Shown here piece by piece: positions 54,583 through 63,645 of a stretch of 64,000 nt of DNA (its first letter is position 1; the number at the start of each line of letters is the position of its first letter). Position numbers and translations under genes: made by a program. The stretch comes from Armatimonadota bacterium. GTDB lineage: Bacteria > Armatimonadota > UBA5829 > DTJY01. Location of the stretch: the NCBI GenBank assembly GCA_017993055.1, contig JAGONM010000012.1:1-64000 (forward strand), read 5' to 3'. Below the pieces are notes generated by a model. The model saw only the letters and a program-made list of their open reading frames with translations. It had not been told where the DNA came from and searched no databases.

Positions 54583-55230
54583 ATGACACAAGAGATCAAA
54601 CTCGAAGAGAACGGGACCGTCCTGAAACTCGCGCCGGAGCACAGGATCATCATTGATCTGATCGAAGAGGGCAGCCGGGTGATGGACCTTGGATGCGGCG
54701 AGGGCGACCTGCTGAAGGCTCTCAAGGTGATGAAGCACGTCCGCGCCGAGGGCATCGAACTCAGGGAGGAATGCATCCAGGCCTGCGTGGCGAAGGGGCT
54801 GTTCAACATCCACCACGGCGACCTAGACAAGGGCCTCGCCGACTATACGGACAAGTCGGTGGACTACGTGATCATGACGAACACCATCCAGGTCCTGCAC
54901 CGGCCCCTGACCCTGATCAAGGAGATGGCTCGTGTCGGCAGGAAGTGCATCATCAGCTTGCCGAACTTCGGCTTCCTTCGTATCAGATGGCAGCTCTTCG
55001 TCAACGGCCGGATGCCGAAGAGCCCCAGGCTTCCTTACGAATGGTATGACACCCCCAACATCCACTTGGCCACGCTTGCGGACTTCCGCGACTTCTGCCG
55101 CGTGGCCGACCTGCGGGTGCTGAAAGAGATCGCGCTGCGGACCACGGACGACGGCAACTGCCGCATAGTCCGATACCTACCGAATCTCATGGCCGACGCC
55201 GGCATCTTCCTCGTGGAACCGTGCAACTGA
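54583..55230 (+). CDS. metW: MetW-like methyltransferase
   Basis: 215 residues, a class I SAM methyltransferase fold with the loop VMDLGCGEGDLLKAL near residue 33. The MetW hallmarks are GIELREECIQACVAKGLFNIHHGDLDKGLADYTD-type and the string TIQVLHRPLTLIKEMARVGRKCIISLPNFG. MetW is regularly found next to metX and is needed with it for full acetyltransferase function in several bacteria. ATG 54583 has no good ribosome site; a later start is possible. Last gene of the methionine cluster. Confidence 0.9.
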   Translation: MTQEIKLEENGTVLKLAPEHRIIIDLIEEGSRVMDLGCGEGDLLKALKVMKHVRAEGIELREECIQACVAKGLFNIHHGDLDKGLADYTDKSVDYVIMTNTIQVLHRPLTLIKEMARVGRKCIISLPNFGFLRIRWQLFVNGRMPKSPRLPYEWYDTPNIHLATLADFRDFCRVADLRVLKEIALRTTDDGNCRIVRYLPNLMADAGIFLVEPCN

Positions 55231-55269
55231 CCGCATACGTTCCGTACACCCTCTCGCTCCGTGCTGAGG

Positions 55270-56346
55270 CTAGCCGTTCGCCGATTTGAACTCCTTCATG
55301 AACGCCACGAGCGCGTCCACAGCCGCCTCGGGGACGGCGTTGTAGATGCTCGCCCGCAGACCGCCGACGGACCGGTGCCCCTTGAGGCCGACCAACCCCG
55401 CCTTCTTCGACTCGGATACGAACTTCTCTTCCAGTTCCTCGCTCGGAAGCCGCCACACGACGTTCATGATCGAACGGCTCTCTGTGTCAATCGGGCACTT
55501 CCAGAAACCGCTCGAGTCAATCTCTGCGTATAGCTTGCCGGCCTTCCGCTCGTTGATCTTCTGGATGCCTGCGATGCCTCCGAGTCCCTGCAGCCACTCG
55601 GTGACGAGCTTCAAGATGTAGATGCCCCAGGTGTTCGGCGTGTTGTAGAGGCTGGTGTTCTCGACGTGCGTGCCGTACTTGAAGAAGATCGGCTGGCTTT
55701 CGGCCTCGCGCTCCAGCAGGTCCTTCCGCAGGATCACGAGCGCCAGCCCTGAAGGACCGAGGTTCTTCTGAGCGCCGGCGTAGATCATCGCAAACCGGTT
55801 GACGTCAATCACGCGTGACATGATCTCGCTCGACATGTCGGCGATCAGGGCGTCGGTCTTCGGGAACTCCGTGAACCGAATGCCGCCGATCGTCTCGTTC
55901 GAGCAGATGTGAAGGTACTCGGTGCCGGCGCTGACGTCGAGATCGCCAGGCTTCGGACATCGAGGATAGCCCGCTTCTTTGCCGGACCATGCGATGTGCG
56001 TCGAGCCGGTGATCTTAGCTTCCTTTGTCGCCTTCGACGCCCAGCTTCCAGTGTCTACGTAGTCCGCGGTCTTGCCGGCGCGCCGGAAGCTCATCGGGAT
56101 CGTGGCGAACTGGAGGCTGGCGCCGCCCTGAAGGAACAGCACCGCGTAGTCGTCCGAGACGCCCATCAGGCTTCGGACGTTCGCCTCGGCGGCGTCAATG
56201 ATCGCCTGGAACTCCTTGGAGCGGTGTGACAGCTCCATTACCGACATGCCGCTCCCGGCATAATCGGTCATCTCCGCCTGCGCCTTCTCCAGAACCGGGA
56301 GCGGCAAGGCCGCGGGTCCTGCGTTGAAATTGTAAGCTCTTGCCAT
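55270..56346 (-). CDS. serC: Phosphoserine aminotransferase
   Basis: 358 residues from ATG 56344-56346 with AGAGG eight bases upstream. PLP enzyme converting 3-phosphohydroxypyruvate to phosphoserine, also used in pyridoxine synthesis. Family strings: RAYNFNAGPAALPLPVLEKAQ, LFLQGGASLQFATIPMSF, YAGAQKNLGPSGLALVI (PLP lysine in AQKN) and the C-terminal GLVGLKGHRSVGGLRASIYNA. Length typical. It converges with metW. Confidence 0.95.
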   Translation of the reverse strand: MARAYNFNAGPAALPLPVLEKAQAEMTDYAGSGMSVMELSHRSKEFQAIIDAAEANVRSLMGVSDDYAVLFLQGGASLQFATIPMSFRRAGKTADYVDTGSWASKATKEAKITGSTHIAWSGKEAGYPRCPKPGDLDVSAGTEYLHICSNETIGGIRFTEFPKTDALIADMSSEIMSRVIDVNRFAMIYAGAQKNLGPSGLALVILRKDLLEREAESQPIFFKYGTHVENTSLYNTPNTWGIYILKLVTEWLQGLGGIAGIQKINERKAGKLYAEIDSSGFWKCPIDTESRSIMNVVWRLPSEELEEKFVSESKKAGLVGLKGHRSVGGLRASIYNAVPEAAVDALVAFMKEFKSANG

Positions 56347-56467
56347 GATGTGCACCTCTTTGTGTTATTCTCTGAGCGCCTGCAGCGGACAGCGTCCGCA
56401 CCGCTCACACGCCTGTGCCGTGTAATCTGAGTATTCGACTGCGGGGCGCGAATTCCTTTCTGCGCTC

Positions 56468-59400
56468 TCAGTTCTCGACGCGAATCTCCGCACTTCCGCC
56501 GAAGCCGGAGAGCGGGATCGCGGCGTACACCACGCCATCGCTCGATCGCCCGACCTCGGCCCACTCCGTGCCCGAAGCCTTTCGAATAGACAACCGAGAC
56601 CCGGTGGGGCAGGGCAGTGAGATGGTGACGTCGTCGGTCGCCTCGAGGGAGTATGTGCCGTCGCCGGTGGCGTAGAGCGTGGCCAGTCCCGGCACGACTG
56701 CCCAGTCGCCGATTCCGTACTCGTAGAGGTGGAAGGTCGCGCGTCCGTCGCCGTCAGCGTCGGCGAACACCGACTTCAGGTCATCGGCAGACCGTTTGTT
56801 CGTCTTGTCAAGAATAACATCGTACCGAACATCCTCGGGCGCTCGGCTGCCGAATGCCCCGCGGACGCGGAGGTATGCGTCGCCGCTCTCGTTCTCGATC
56901 ACCGCGCCCCGGTAGAGTGAGTAGCTCGAATGCCATACGCCATCGCCCTGGCTCAGTGCGGCGAAGTCGAGCATAGTCTTGTTCCTAATGACGCCGTCTG
57001 CGAAGCCGACCGCCACACCCTCGGCGAGCAGGCTCGTCGTTCCGAGAGTCAATCGAACAGCGCCATCTGCGGCCACCTTCGCCCCCACGACCTCATATGC
57101 GTCACATCGTTGCATGCCCTCGATCCGGATCCGCCGGCCGATCAGTGCCTTCGGGTCGCCGATAGTCATGTCTACGGTGATCTCATTCGCGACTCGGTCC
57201 AGGGCGATGATTTGGCTCGCGTTCTCCGCGCGCGCCAGGCTGATCGAGGTGTCGCCGGCGATCAGAAGCGTCCCACTCGACAGGAAGAGCCGCTCGATCC
57301 GCTCTCCCTCTTGCCGCACAAGGCCGACATCGCCCATCAGGGCCATGTTACCCAGCTTGGCCGACCCGTCTGGTATCCCGGTCGAGAGAATCGTGTCCTG
57401 CGTCTCTCTCGTCGCCACGCGGATGCCCGCCGGACGATAGCCCTCGACTGCCTTGCCCTGCGGTTCCAGGCGCTCGATGCGGTCTACCACGCGCGTGCCC
57501 GAGTACGGCTCGATCACCGTCAGGTACTCGCTGGTCAAAGGCGCATCGTCTTTCCGGCAGGCTAGGGAGTAGGTGACCGTGTAATCATCCGGCTGCGAAG
57601 GAGCGCGTCCATCCGCGAGGACGAGTTCCGTCCCCGGCTCGGGCAGCCCGGTCACGCGGATGTGAACCTTCCGCTCTCCGGCACAGTCATAATCGAGCGA
57701 CCAAAGCGCTGTCACCGGCCCTCTGCGGACGTTGGTGAAAATCGCCTGGTAGTCCAGGAGCGGCTTGCCGTCCGGGCCGGGACGCTTTGTGTTGTACTCG
57801 ACATCCTCACCGGCCAGAGTGCCCTTCGACTGCTGGACTAGCGCCGGACCCTCATATACGGGCGGAACGGCCGGGCCGTGCCAACTCTGCCAGTGCTCAG
57901 TTCCACCTCGAACGCGAAAGATGTCGGCCATGTAGCAGTCCTGGGGCGACAGGTCGATCATCAGGCTCGTGCGCCGGTAGAGACGGTCGCCACCTTCACC
58001 GAAAGCAAGCTCATCGGTGCGGTAGGGGTCTTCCTGCGAGTCGATCATCTCGATCCCGTCCGCCGACTGGAGCGATATCAGGCGCCCGAAGTCATGGATC
58101 GTCGGGTTCTTCCGATCGATCATCACCGTGTTGTGCGTGGCGATGTGCGTCTCCCAGGTGGCCGCAAAATCCCACGACTTCGGGTAGCCGAGGTCGGGGA
58201 GCAGCGCCTTGCCGAGCGCCTGGAAGCCGAGGTTCATCGGATCGCGATGGTTATGCGCGGGATGCGCGCCGTAGAACACCCACAGCGCCCGCTGGTCCTC
58301 GTTACTGCCGGAGCGCGCAATCGCCAGCCGGTAGCCGTCGAATGCCTGAGTCCGGCGCGGAAGGAACGTGCCGAGCTTCTTCACGGCTCGGCGGATCTCA
58401 TCGTCTATCGGCTTCCTTAAGACTGACGCGTGGCTGATCTTGCCGTTCGAGTCCATCAGAGTCGTGGCCGCGCGCTCGTCGCCGTACTGCCGGTAGACGG
58501 TCTCGCCATAGCCGCTCAGAAGTGACCTGAGTCCCCTGTCGCGGTCGGTCGGGTGCATCGGCTCGGGCGTGCAGTCGCCGACGCCGGGGTAGTAGCGATC
58601 GAGCGTGATCAGGTCCATGAAGTAGCTGCCGACCATGGCCTTCAGTTTCGGCTCATCCCACATCACCGGGTAGCGGGCCGCTTCTATCTCCTGCGGATGG
58701 AGCTTCCGAAGCTGCTCGACCTTCTCCATCGTCGGGAGCATGGCGAGCTTGCTCGTGTTGTAGCCGATGCTCTCCGCGCCTCCACCGTCCTTGAATAGCG
58801 AGTTGCGCGCGAACGTGCGCAGAGGGCCGGTGCACTTGTAGTAGAGCCAGTCGATCATCTCGAGCGAGTCAGGCTTGTTTGTGCCCTTCACGTCGTCCAT
58901 CACCAGGGCGAGGGTGGCCGCGGAGTTCTGATGCATCCCGAAGTTCCCAACGATGACGGTGTCCCGGAGTGCCTTGGCCCCGACTCGGACGATGTTCTCC
59001 TCGACGTAGCATCGAATGTCCGCGCCGGTCTTGATGCCCGGGATCTTGCTCGATACGAACGCGACCGTGTCGGGATCGTCCAGCGCATCGTAGATCCGAT
59101 CGTATGCCGCCGCGATGCCCGCCACGTCGCTGCACGACCAGATGTAGTCGGTGATCAGCCCGGACCGAACGGCATACGGATACTTGTAGCAGCGGTCCTT
59201 CTTGTCGGTCGAGTTCGGGAACTGCTCGGCGAGGCGCATCAGGATTACCGCCGCCTTGTGCGCATATCGCTTGTCGCCGGTGAACAGGTAGAGCTGCGAG
59301 AGCCGATCGAGCGCAGGCCGAACGCCGTTGAGGTAGACGGCATGGATGTACTCGCCGATGAAGTAGTAGGTGTCGCCGTCCTTCACCCCACCAATCCCCC

Positions 59401-59917
59401 CATTGGCAAGGGGGGGATTAGGGGGGGTGAATCCCGTGCCGTCGTCCGGGAAGTCGCCGGATGTCAGATCACCGGCCGCGAAGTCGTTTGAGGGATACCA
59501 CTCGCCGCCGACCGGGCACTGGATCTTGAACGGTTTGTTGAACGGGTCGATCTTCCAGGGGTGGAAGACGCTGAACTTCTTGATCTCGAGGCCGTGGACC
59601 GGGCAGCCCTTGTGCTGGTTCACGTAGTACTCGCGGTGGATACGGGTGTCCGGCATCAGGTCCCAGAGCTGCTCATCGGGCACATCGAGGAGCTGATCGG
59701 CCGTCTTCCCGACCTCGCACCACGAAGACCGGATGACGTCGTCCTTCAGGCCCTTGACCGTGTCTTTCGCCCACTGGTACCTCTCGATGTTCTCGCGTGC
59801 GGTGGCGATCTCGTCATCCGTGATTGCCGTCCGCCGGGTCTTCGCCGACCCGGCCCCGAATGAGCTTGTGAGAAGCGCCGCCGAACACAACAGCGCTATG
59901 ATGAACAGCTTCGGCAT
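56468..59917 (-). CDS. Giant secreted heparinase II/III-like protein
   Basis: 1149 residues from ATG 59915-59917, with AAGGAG six bases upstream and a signal peptide (MPKLFIIALLCSAALLTSSFG). The alpha/alpha toroid (about 30-520) contains WCEVGKTADQLLDVPDEQLW, GVRPALDRLSQLYLFTGDKRY and VVIGNFGMHQNSAATL-type strings. The heparinase II/III beta domain carries AHPAHNHRDPMNLGFQALGK, with the catalytic-region histidines, and LLPDLGYP. Long C-terminal beta-rich domains follow (700-1149). Residues about 164-179 (TPPNPPLANGGIGGV) come from a dispersed palindrome. Twice the length of standard family members; substrate unknown. Confidence 0.78.
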   Translation of the reverse strand: MPKLFIIALLCSAALLTSSFGAGSAKTRRTAITDDEIATARENIERYQWAKDTVKGLKDDVIRSSWCEVGKTADQLLDVPDEQLWDLMPDTRIHREYYVNQHKGCPVHGLEIKKFSVFHPWKIDPFNKPFKIQCPVGGEWYPSNDFAAGDLTSGDFPDDGTGFTPPNPPLANGGIGGVKDGDTYYFIGEYIHAVYLNGVRPALDRLSQLYLFTGDKRYAHKAAVILMRLAEQFPNSTDKKDRCYKYPYAVRSGLITDYIWSCSDVAGIAAAYDRIYDALDDPDTVAFVSSKIPGIKTGADIRCYVEENIVRVGAKALRDTVIVGNFGMHQNSAATLALVMDDVKGTNKPDSLEMIDWLYYKCTGPLRTFARNSLFKDGGGAESIGYNTSKLAMLPTMEKVEQLRKLHPQEIEAARYPVMWDEPKLKAMVGSYFMDLITLDRYYPGVGDCTPEPMHPTDRDRGLRSLLSGYGETVYRQYGDERAATTLMDSNGKISHASVLRKPIDDEIRRAVKKLGTFLPRRTQAFDGYRLAIARSGSNEDQRALWVFYGAHPAHNHRDPMNLGFQALGKALLPDLGYPKSWDFAATWETHIATHNTVMIDRKNPTIHDFGRLISLQSADGIEMIDSQEDPYRTDELAFGEGGDRLYRRTSLMIDLSPQDCYMADIFRVRGGTEHWQSWHGPAVPPVYEGPALVQQSKGTLAGEDVEYNTKRPGPDGKPLLDYQAIFTNVRRGPVTALWSLDYDCAGERKVHIRVTGLPEPGTELVLADGRAPSQPDDYTVTYSLACRKDDAPLTSEYLTVIEPYSGTRVVDRIERLEPQGKAVEGYRPAGIRVATRETQDTILSTGIPDGSAKLGNMALMGDVGLVRQEGERIERLFLSSGTLLIAGDTSISLARAENASQIIALDRVANEITVDMTIGDPKALIGRRIRIEGMQRCDAYEVVGAKVAADGAVRLTLGTTSLLAEGVAVGFADGVIRNKTMLDFAALSQGDGVWHSSYSLYRGAVIENESGDAYLRVRGAFGSRAPEDVRYDVILDKTNKRSADDLKSVFADADGDGRATFHLYEYGIGDWAVVPGLATLYATGDGTYSLEATDDVTISLPCPTGSRLSIRKASGTEWAEVGRSSDGVVYAAIPLSGFGGSAEIRVEN
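59382..59431 (-). repeat. 50-bp TTCACCCC...GGGGTGAA palindrome inside coding sequence
   Basis: Starts TTCACCCCACCAATCCCCCC and ends GGGGGATTAGGGGGGGTGAA, pairing along most of its length around ATTGGCAA. It is translated as FTPPNPPLANGGIGGVK within the heparinase-like toroid. Same family as 42911-42943. Confidence 0.72.
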
Positions 59918-59933
59918 CGTTTGCTCCTTATAC

Positions 59934-59964
59934 AAAAACCCCGACTCTCATGGGAGAATCGGGG
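59934..59964 (-). terminator. Intrinsic terminator of the small HicB-like operon
   Basis: Minus-strand stem CCCCGATTCTCC/GAGAGTCGGGG with loop CAT-type, followed by UUUUUG. It closes the two-gene operon just before the heparinase-like gene. Confidence 0.8.
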
Positions 59965-59987
59965 CTGGTTACCGTTTCCGACCTTGT

Positions 59988-60203
59988 CTATGCGGCTACA
60001 CGAATCTTCCCGACATCTGTTACCGGCTCAGGTACAGGTTTTCCTTCGTCCTTCAACGTTTCCAGATAAAGCTCTATGGCTTCCTTGATGAGCTTCTGAA
60101 CTTCCTCCAAGGTGCCGCCGACCGCAACACAGATGGGGAGGTCTGGGACGTGTGCCCCCCAACTCGTGGGGCCTTTTTCGTAGATGACTGCGTATTCCTT
60201 CAT
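59988..60203 (-). CDS. HicB-family protein (antitoxin-like fold)
   Basis: 71 residues: MKEYAVIYEKGPTSWGAHVP then DLPICVAVGGTLEEVQKLIKEAIELYLETLKDEGKPVPEP. This is the single-domain HicB/UPF0150 partial RNase-H-like fold, with no DNA-binding tail. Such proteins usually neutralise HicA toxins, but no HicA is beside it. Its ATG overlaps the preceding gene by four bases (ATGA), so both are translated together. A strong terminator follows. It may be an orphan or serve another partner. Confidence 0.8.
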   Translation of the reverse strand: MKEYAVIYEKGPTSWGAHVPDLPICVAVGGTLEEVQKLIKEAIELYLETLKDEGKPVPEPVTDVGKIRVAA

Positions 60204-60406
60204 GGCTTTCCTGCACGGCGCTTGAGTTCTCTCATCCTTCGGATCGCCGGCCAGCAGTTCCTGCAGGTTACCTCATCAGGATTATCCGACGCGATGCCCT
60301 CAACCTGCGCACGATGAGCAGCCTCACGATCCCGAGGGTTGCATGCAACCATGCCGTTCTCATCTAGGAGATGAATGTTTCGGAGAACACGGCGACGTCT
60401 TCTCAA
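60200..60406 (-). CDS. Small CxxC protein upstream of the HicB-like gene
   Basis: 68 residues from a TTG start at 60404-60406, with GGAG six bases upstream. The chain is basic (MRRRRRVLRNIHLL) and contains VACNPRDREAAHRA and EVTCRNCWPAIRRMREL. One cysteine plus a C-x2-C pair and a His suggest a zinc-binding fold like small zinc-ribbon proteins seen in phages and plasmids. It does not have the HicA double-stranded RNA-binding features. Function unknown. Coupling to the HicB-like gene by ATGA overlap makes it a candidate partner. Confidence 0.6.
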   Translation of the reverse strand: MRRRRRVLRNIHLLDENGMVACNPRDREAAHRAQVEGIASDNPDEVTCRNCWPAIRRMRELKRRAGKP

Positions 60407-60450
60407 TCCATCTCCTTTGGGTACAGAATACCGATCTCTACACGCATCTC

Positions 60451-61614
60451 CTACTCCCCGGCGGCCGCGGCCGCGATCAGGCCCTTGGAGATCTCCTCGC
60501 GCTGAATCTGGTTAGTGCCCTCGTAAATCTGGGTGATCTTCGCGTCGCGCATGTACTTCTCGATCGGGTACTCCTTCATGTAGCCGTACCCGCCGAAGAC
60601 CTGGAGCGCGTTCGTCGTGACCTCCATCGCCACGTCGGAGGCGAAGCACTTCGCCATCGCGGAGTAAGTCGTCGCCTTCTTCGGCTTGGCCTGGTCGATC
60701 CATCGGGCGGTTGCATAGATGAGCGCGCGGGCGGCCTCGACCTTCATCCCCATGTCGGCGAGCATCCAGCGCAGTCCCTGGAACGCGGAGATTGGCTGGC
60801 CGAACTGCCTGCGCTCGCGGGAGTACTTCACCGCCAGATCGAGCGCGCCCTGAGCGATTCCGAGCGCCTGGGACGCGACACCGGGCCGGGACATGTCGAA
60901 CGTCTTCATCGCGTTGAAGAAGCCCGATCCCGGCTTGCCGAGCACGTTCTCCTTGGGCACGCGGCAGTCCTGGAAGATCAGCTCGCGGGTCGCCGACGCG
61001 CGGATGCCCATCTTGTCTTCCTTCTTGCCGAACGTGAAGCCGGGCGTGTCCTTCTCGACGACGATGGTCGAAACGCCGCGGGGGCCTCTGGTCGGGTCGG
61101 TCACACAGAAGATCGTGTAGATCTCCGCCTCGCCGCCGTTGGTGATCCACTGCTTGGTGCCGTTCACGACGTACTCGTCGCCGTCGAGGATAGCGGTCGT
61201 GGCGACGGCGCCTGCGTCCGATCCGGCGTTGGCCTCGGTCAGGCCGAATGCCGCCAGCGTCCCGCCGGCGATCCGGGGGAGCCACTTGGCCTTCTGCTCG
61301 TCGCTGCCTGCGATGAGGATCGGCATCGTGCCGAGTCCGGTCGCGGCGAATCCGAGGGAGATGCCGCCGCACGCCTTCGACAGCTCCTCGGTGACGATGC
61401 ACATGTTCATGATCGGCGAGCCGAGGTCCATGCCCTCGTACTCCTCAGGTATGAAAACGCGGAAGAGATCGGCCTCAGCGATCGCCTTCGTGATCTCCCA
61501 GGGGAACTCGCCCGATTCGTCGAACTCGGCGGCGACCGGCCGAATTCTTTTCTCGGCGATCTCGCGGGCGACTTCCCGAATCATCTGCTGTTCTTCAGTG
61601 AAGAAGTAATCCAT
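60451..61614 (-). CDS. Acyl-CoA dehydrogenase (short-chain type)
   Basis: 387 residues, the usual length. FAD enzyme catalysing alpha,beta-dehydrogenation of an acyl-CoA. N-terminal DYFFTEEQQMIREVAREIAE; FAD-binding strings FGLTEANAGSDAGAVATTA and YVVNGTKQWITNGG; C-terminal RRQFGQPISAFQGLRWMLADM. The catalytic glutamate is in IYEGTNQIQREEI. Closest in style to butyryl-CoA dehydrogenases. No electron-transfer flavoprotein or thiolase genes are nearby, so it acts with distant partners. Confidence 0.94.
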   Translation of the reverse strand: MDYFFTEEQQMIREVAREIAEKRIRPVAAEFDESGEFPWEITKAIAEADLFRVFIPEEYEGMDLGSPIMNMCIVTEELSKACGGISLGFAATGLGTMPILIAGSDEQKAKWLPRIAGGTLAAFGLTEANAGSDAGAVATTAILDGDEYVVNGTKQWITNGGEAEIYTIFCVTDPTRGPRGVSTIVVEKDTPGFTFGKKEDKMGIRASATRELIFQDCRVPKENVLGKPGSGFFNAMKTFDMSRPGVASQALGIAQGALDLAVKYSRERRQFGQPISAFQGLRWMLADMGMKVEAARALIYATARWIDQAKPKKATTYSAMAKCFASDVAMEVTTNALQVFGGYGYMKEYPIEKYMRDAKITQIYEGTNQIQREEISKGLIAAAAAGE

Positions 61615-61637
61615 CTTGTTTCTGCACCCCTCTCAGG

Positions 61638-61664
61638 CTCAAAGTTCAAGGATCAAGGTTCAAC
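61638..61664. repeat. GGTTCAA-type repeat
   Basis: CTCAAAGTTCAAGGATCAAG then GTTCAACG; same family as 25539-25567. It lies between the acyl-CoA dehydrogenase and GH84 genes. Confidence 0.5.
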
Positions 61665-61721
61665 GCGGGCGAGGTTACTTCCTCTGTGGGCCGCAGTCCG
61701 AACTTGGCCCAAACCCACGTT

Positions 61722-61813
61722 GGGCCTGGAGTTGGACTCCAGGCCCGCCCACTGGGTTTGTCGGAATTCAACTCCGCCGGTGAGTGATGCGGACCGGAGT
61801 CCAACTCCGGCCC
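61722..61813. repeat. Two hairpins of an intergenic palindrome cluster
   Basis: Hairpin 1 (61722-61746) has an 11-bp perfect stem GGGCCTGGAGT/ACTCCAGGCCC. Hairpin 2 (61794-61810) is CCGGAGT/ACTCCGG. Both carry the word GGAGT(T)GGACTCC-like core and look like copies of one REP-type unit. They separate the GH84 gene from acyl-CoA dehydrogenase. Confidence 0.6.
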
Positions 61814-61855
61814 GAACGGTTTTCCGAATACGACCAGGAATAGCAGTACGAGAGA

Positions 61856-63622
61856 CTACTGCCCGTATCGGGATTCCAGCAGTTTCCTGAGGAACGCGAT
61901 GTCGTTGTGGATCGTCTGGCGCTCTGCCTTGCAGCGATCTGGGAAGACCCGGTCTGCTTTGTTCGCGAACGCCTCGATGGTGCGAATGTATCCCTCCGCG
62001 ACGTATCGGGAGTGCGGCGTGGCGATGATCTTGTTGAACTGATCGCGCACCGGGTTCAGGCCGGTCTGCGGCTTGCCGAGGATCACGAAGCCTGGGTAGA
62101 TCTCGACCGCCTCCTTGAGCACCTGGCGCTCCTCGGAGGTCCTGCCGAGATGCAGGATCGCCTGGCCGATCGAACGCATTGGGTCGTAGGCATAGGGGTT
62201 GTACGCGTAGTCGGCGCAGGTCAGCATCGGGAGGCGGTTCCACTCGTTCTGCTGGCACAGCGGATTGCTCATGTAACCGTCGACCGCCTCGCAGAGGTCC
62301 GCATCGCGATTGATCACCGGACCGAGGTGCATGGTGGGGTGCGCGTCGTTCACGGGGTAGTTGTCCCACAGGAAGAGGCGGTGCCCGGCGATGCCCTTGT
62401 ATGTCTCGGCGGCTCTGCGGGTGATGTTGCCGACCACGCTGTCGCCGGTCCAGAAGAGGTAGACGTCCTTGTCGAGCTCCTTCGCGAGGATCTCGAGGTA
62501 AGCCTTCGCCGCCGGGTCCGTCCCGTCGCCCCAGTAGAACGTCGGGCAGAAGATCATCTGCGCCTTCGGGTCCTTAGCCTTCAACCGCTCGAAGATGATG
62601 TTGACCACCCTGGCCTGTCCGGACGCATCGATCCCGTGGCTGATGTCGTCGAGCGAGATGTTGAACCACTTCACGCCGAGCCCCTGCATCCACGAGTAGT
62701 GCTTCCAGAGATCGGCGATGTCCTTGTCCGACTTGTAGTCCAGTGGGCGCTTGCTGCAGAGGTTCGGGTTCATGCTGAAACAGAACTCGATCCCATTCTT
62801 CTGACACTGGCTTACGATGTTCTCGTAAGCGGCCTTCTTCTCAGCCGGGAGGTCCTCCCACCAACGGTTGACCTCCGGGTTGCCCCACGCATAATGTTCT
62901 ACATCGCACATGCTCGTGTAGCAGTTCTGGAGGAAGTTCATCTTGTACCGGGCCAGCACCGGAATCTCTGCGAGATACTGCTCGGGCGTCCACATCCACC
63001 CCTTGGTGCCGCGCATCGCGAACCCGGGCTTCTGTCCGGCGGCGAGCGGCTCCGGGAACGGACGACGCTTCTCCGGCATCTCGATCCAGAAGTCCTTGCT
63101 GAGGTCGCGGACGATCACAAAGTCCTCCGGCCCGACGATGCATCTTGCCGCCTGGAACCACGGCGGCCAGCCGAGCCCTCCCTCCTTCTCAGTGCATCGG
63201 ACGACGAGCGTGTTCTGCCCTGCCTTCAGCACGCCGGGGGGGATGGCGAACCTGTGGGTCTGCCACTCCTTGCTGGTGAAGTCGTTCGGGCCGCTGAAGA
63301 TCGTCTTGCCGTTCAGTTCGAGGGCGATTGCGCACTGCTTCGGGCCGTCGTCGTCCCGACCCCTGAGGTGTAGGAACATCGGCTGCTCTGGGACCGACTT
63401 GACCTCGAATGTCGCCTGCATAGTCGAGTGCCCCCCGGTCGGTTCGGCGTAAACGTAGTTCACCTGTATCTCGCCGGCCATCGTCGAGCCGTACAGATTC
63501 GCCGCGCCGCCCTCAAAGTCGGTCCCGGCCAGGTCCGCCAGCGCCGGCTCAGGCTTAGCGTGTGACGTGCCTCCCGCGAGGCATACGATGATAGCTATAA
63601 GCGCAAGATTCCGTGTCTTCAC
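61856..63622 (-). CDS. Secreted GH84 beta-N-acetylglucosaminidase (O-GlcNAcase-like)
   Basis: 588 residues with a signal peptide (MKTRNLALIAIIVCLAGGTSHA). An N-terminal beta-sandwich (30-190) is followed by a GH84 barrel. The catalytic Asp pair is Asp325-Asp326 in NISLDDISHG. The family string VYLFWTGDSVVGNITRRAAE and LFLWDNYPVND are conserved. GH84 enzymes remove N-acetylglucosamine using substrate assistance by the N-acetyl group. Targets may be hyaluronan-like or GlcNAc-decorated glycans outside the cell. Together with the LmbE deacetylase and SIS and ROK proteins it points to amino-sugar use. Confidence 0.86.
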   Translation of the reverse strand: MKTRNLALIAIIVCLAGGTSHAKPEPALADLAGTDFEGGAANLYGSTMAGEIQVNYVYAEPTGGHSTMQATFEVKSVPEQPMFLHLRGRDDDGPKQCAIALELNGKTIFSGPNDFTSKEWQTHRFAIPPGVLKAGQNTLVVRCTEKEGGLGWPPWFQAARCIVGPEDFVIVRDLSKDFWIEMPEKRRPFPEPLAAGQKPGFAMRGTKGWMWTPEQYLAEIPVLARYKMNFLQNCYTSMCDVEHYAWGNPEVNRWWEDLPAEKKAAYENIVSQCQKNGIEFCFSMNPNLCSKRPLDYKSDKDIADLWKHYSWMQGLGVKWFNISLDDISHGIDASGQARVVNIIFERLKAKDPKAQMIFCPTFYWGDGTDPAAKAYLEILAKELDKDVYLFWTGDSVVGNITRRAAETYKGIAGHRLFLWDNYPVNDAHPTMHLGPVINRDADLCEAVDGYMSNPLCQQNEWNRLPMLTCADYAYNPYAYDPMRSIGQAILHLGRTSEERQVLKEAVEIYPGFVILGKPQTGLNPVRDQFNKIIATPHSRYVAEGYIRTIEAFANKADRVFPDRCKAERQTIHNDIAFLRKLLESRYGQ

Positions 63623-63645
63623 GTGCTGATTCCCCCAACTCTGTC

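Noticed and set aside
60200-60406. HicA toxin next to the HicB-like gene
   Set aside because: The protein has a Cys and CxxC pattern and lacks the HicA GG-H-x-x-Y/F region, so a HicA call would be wrong.
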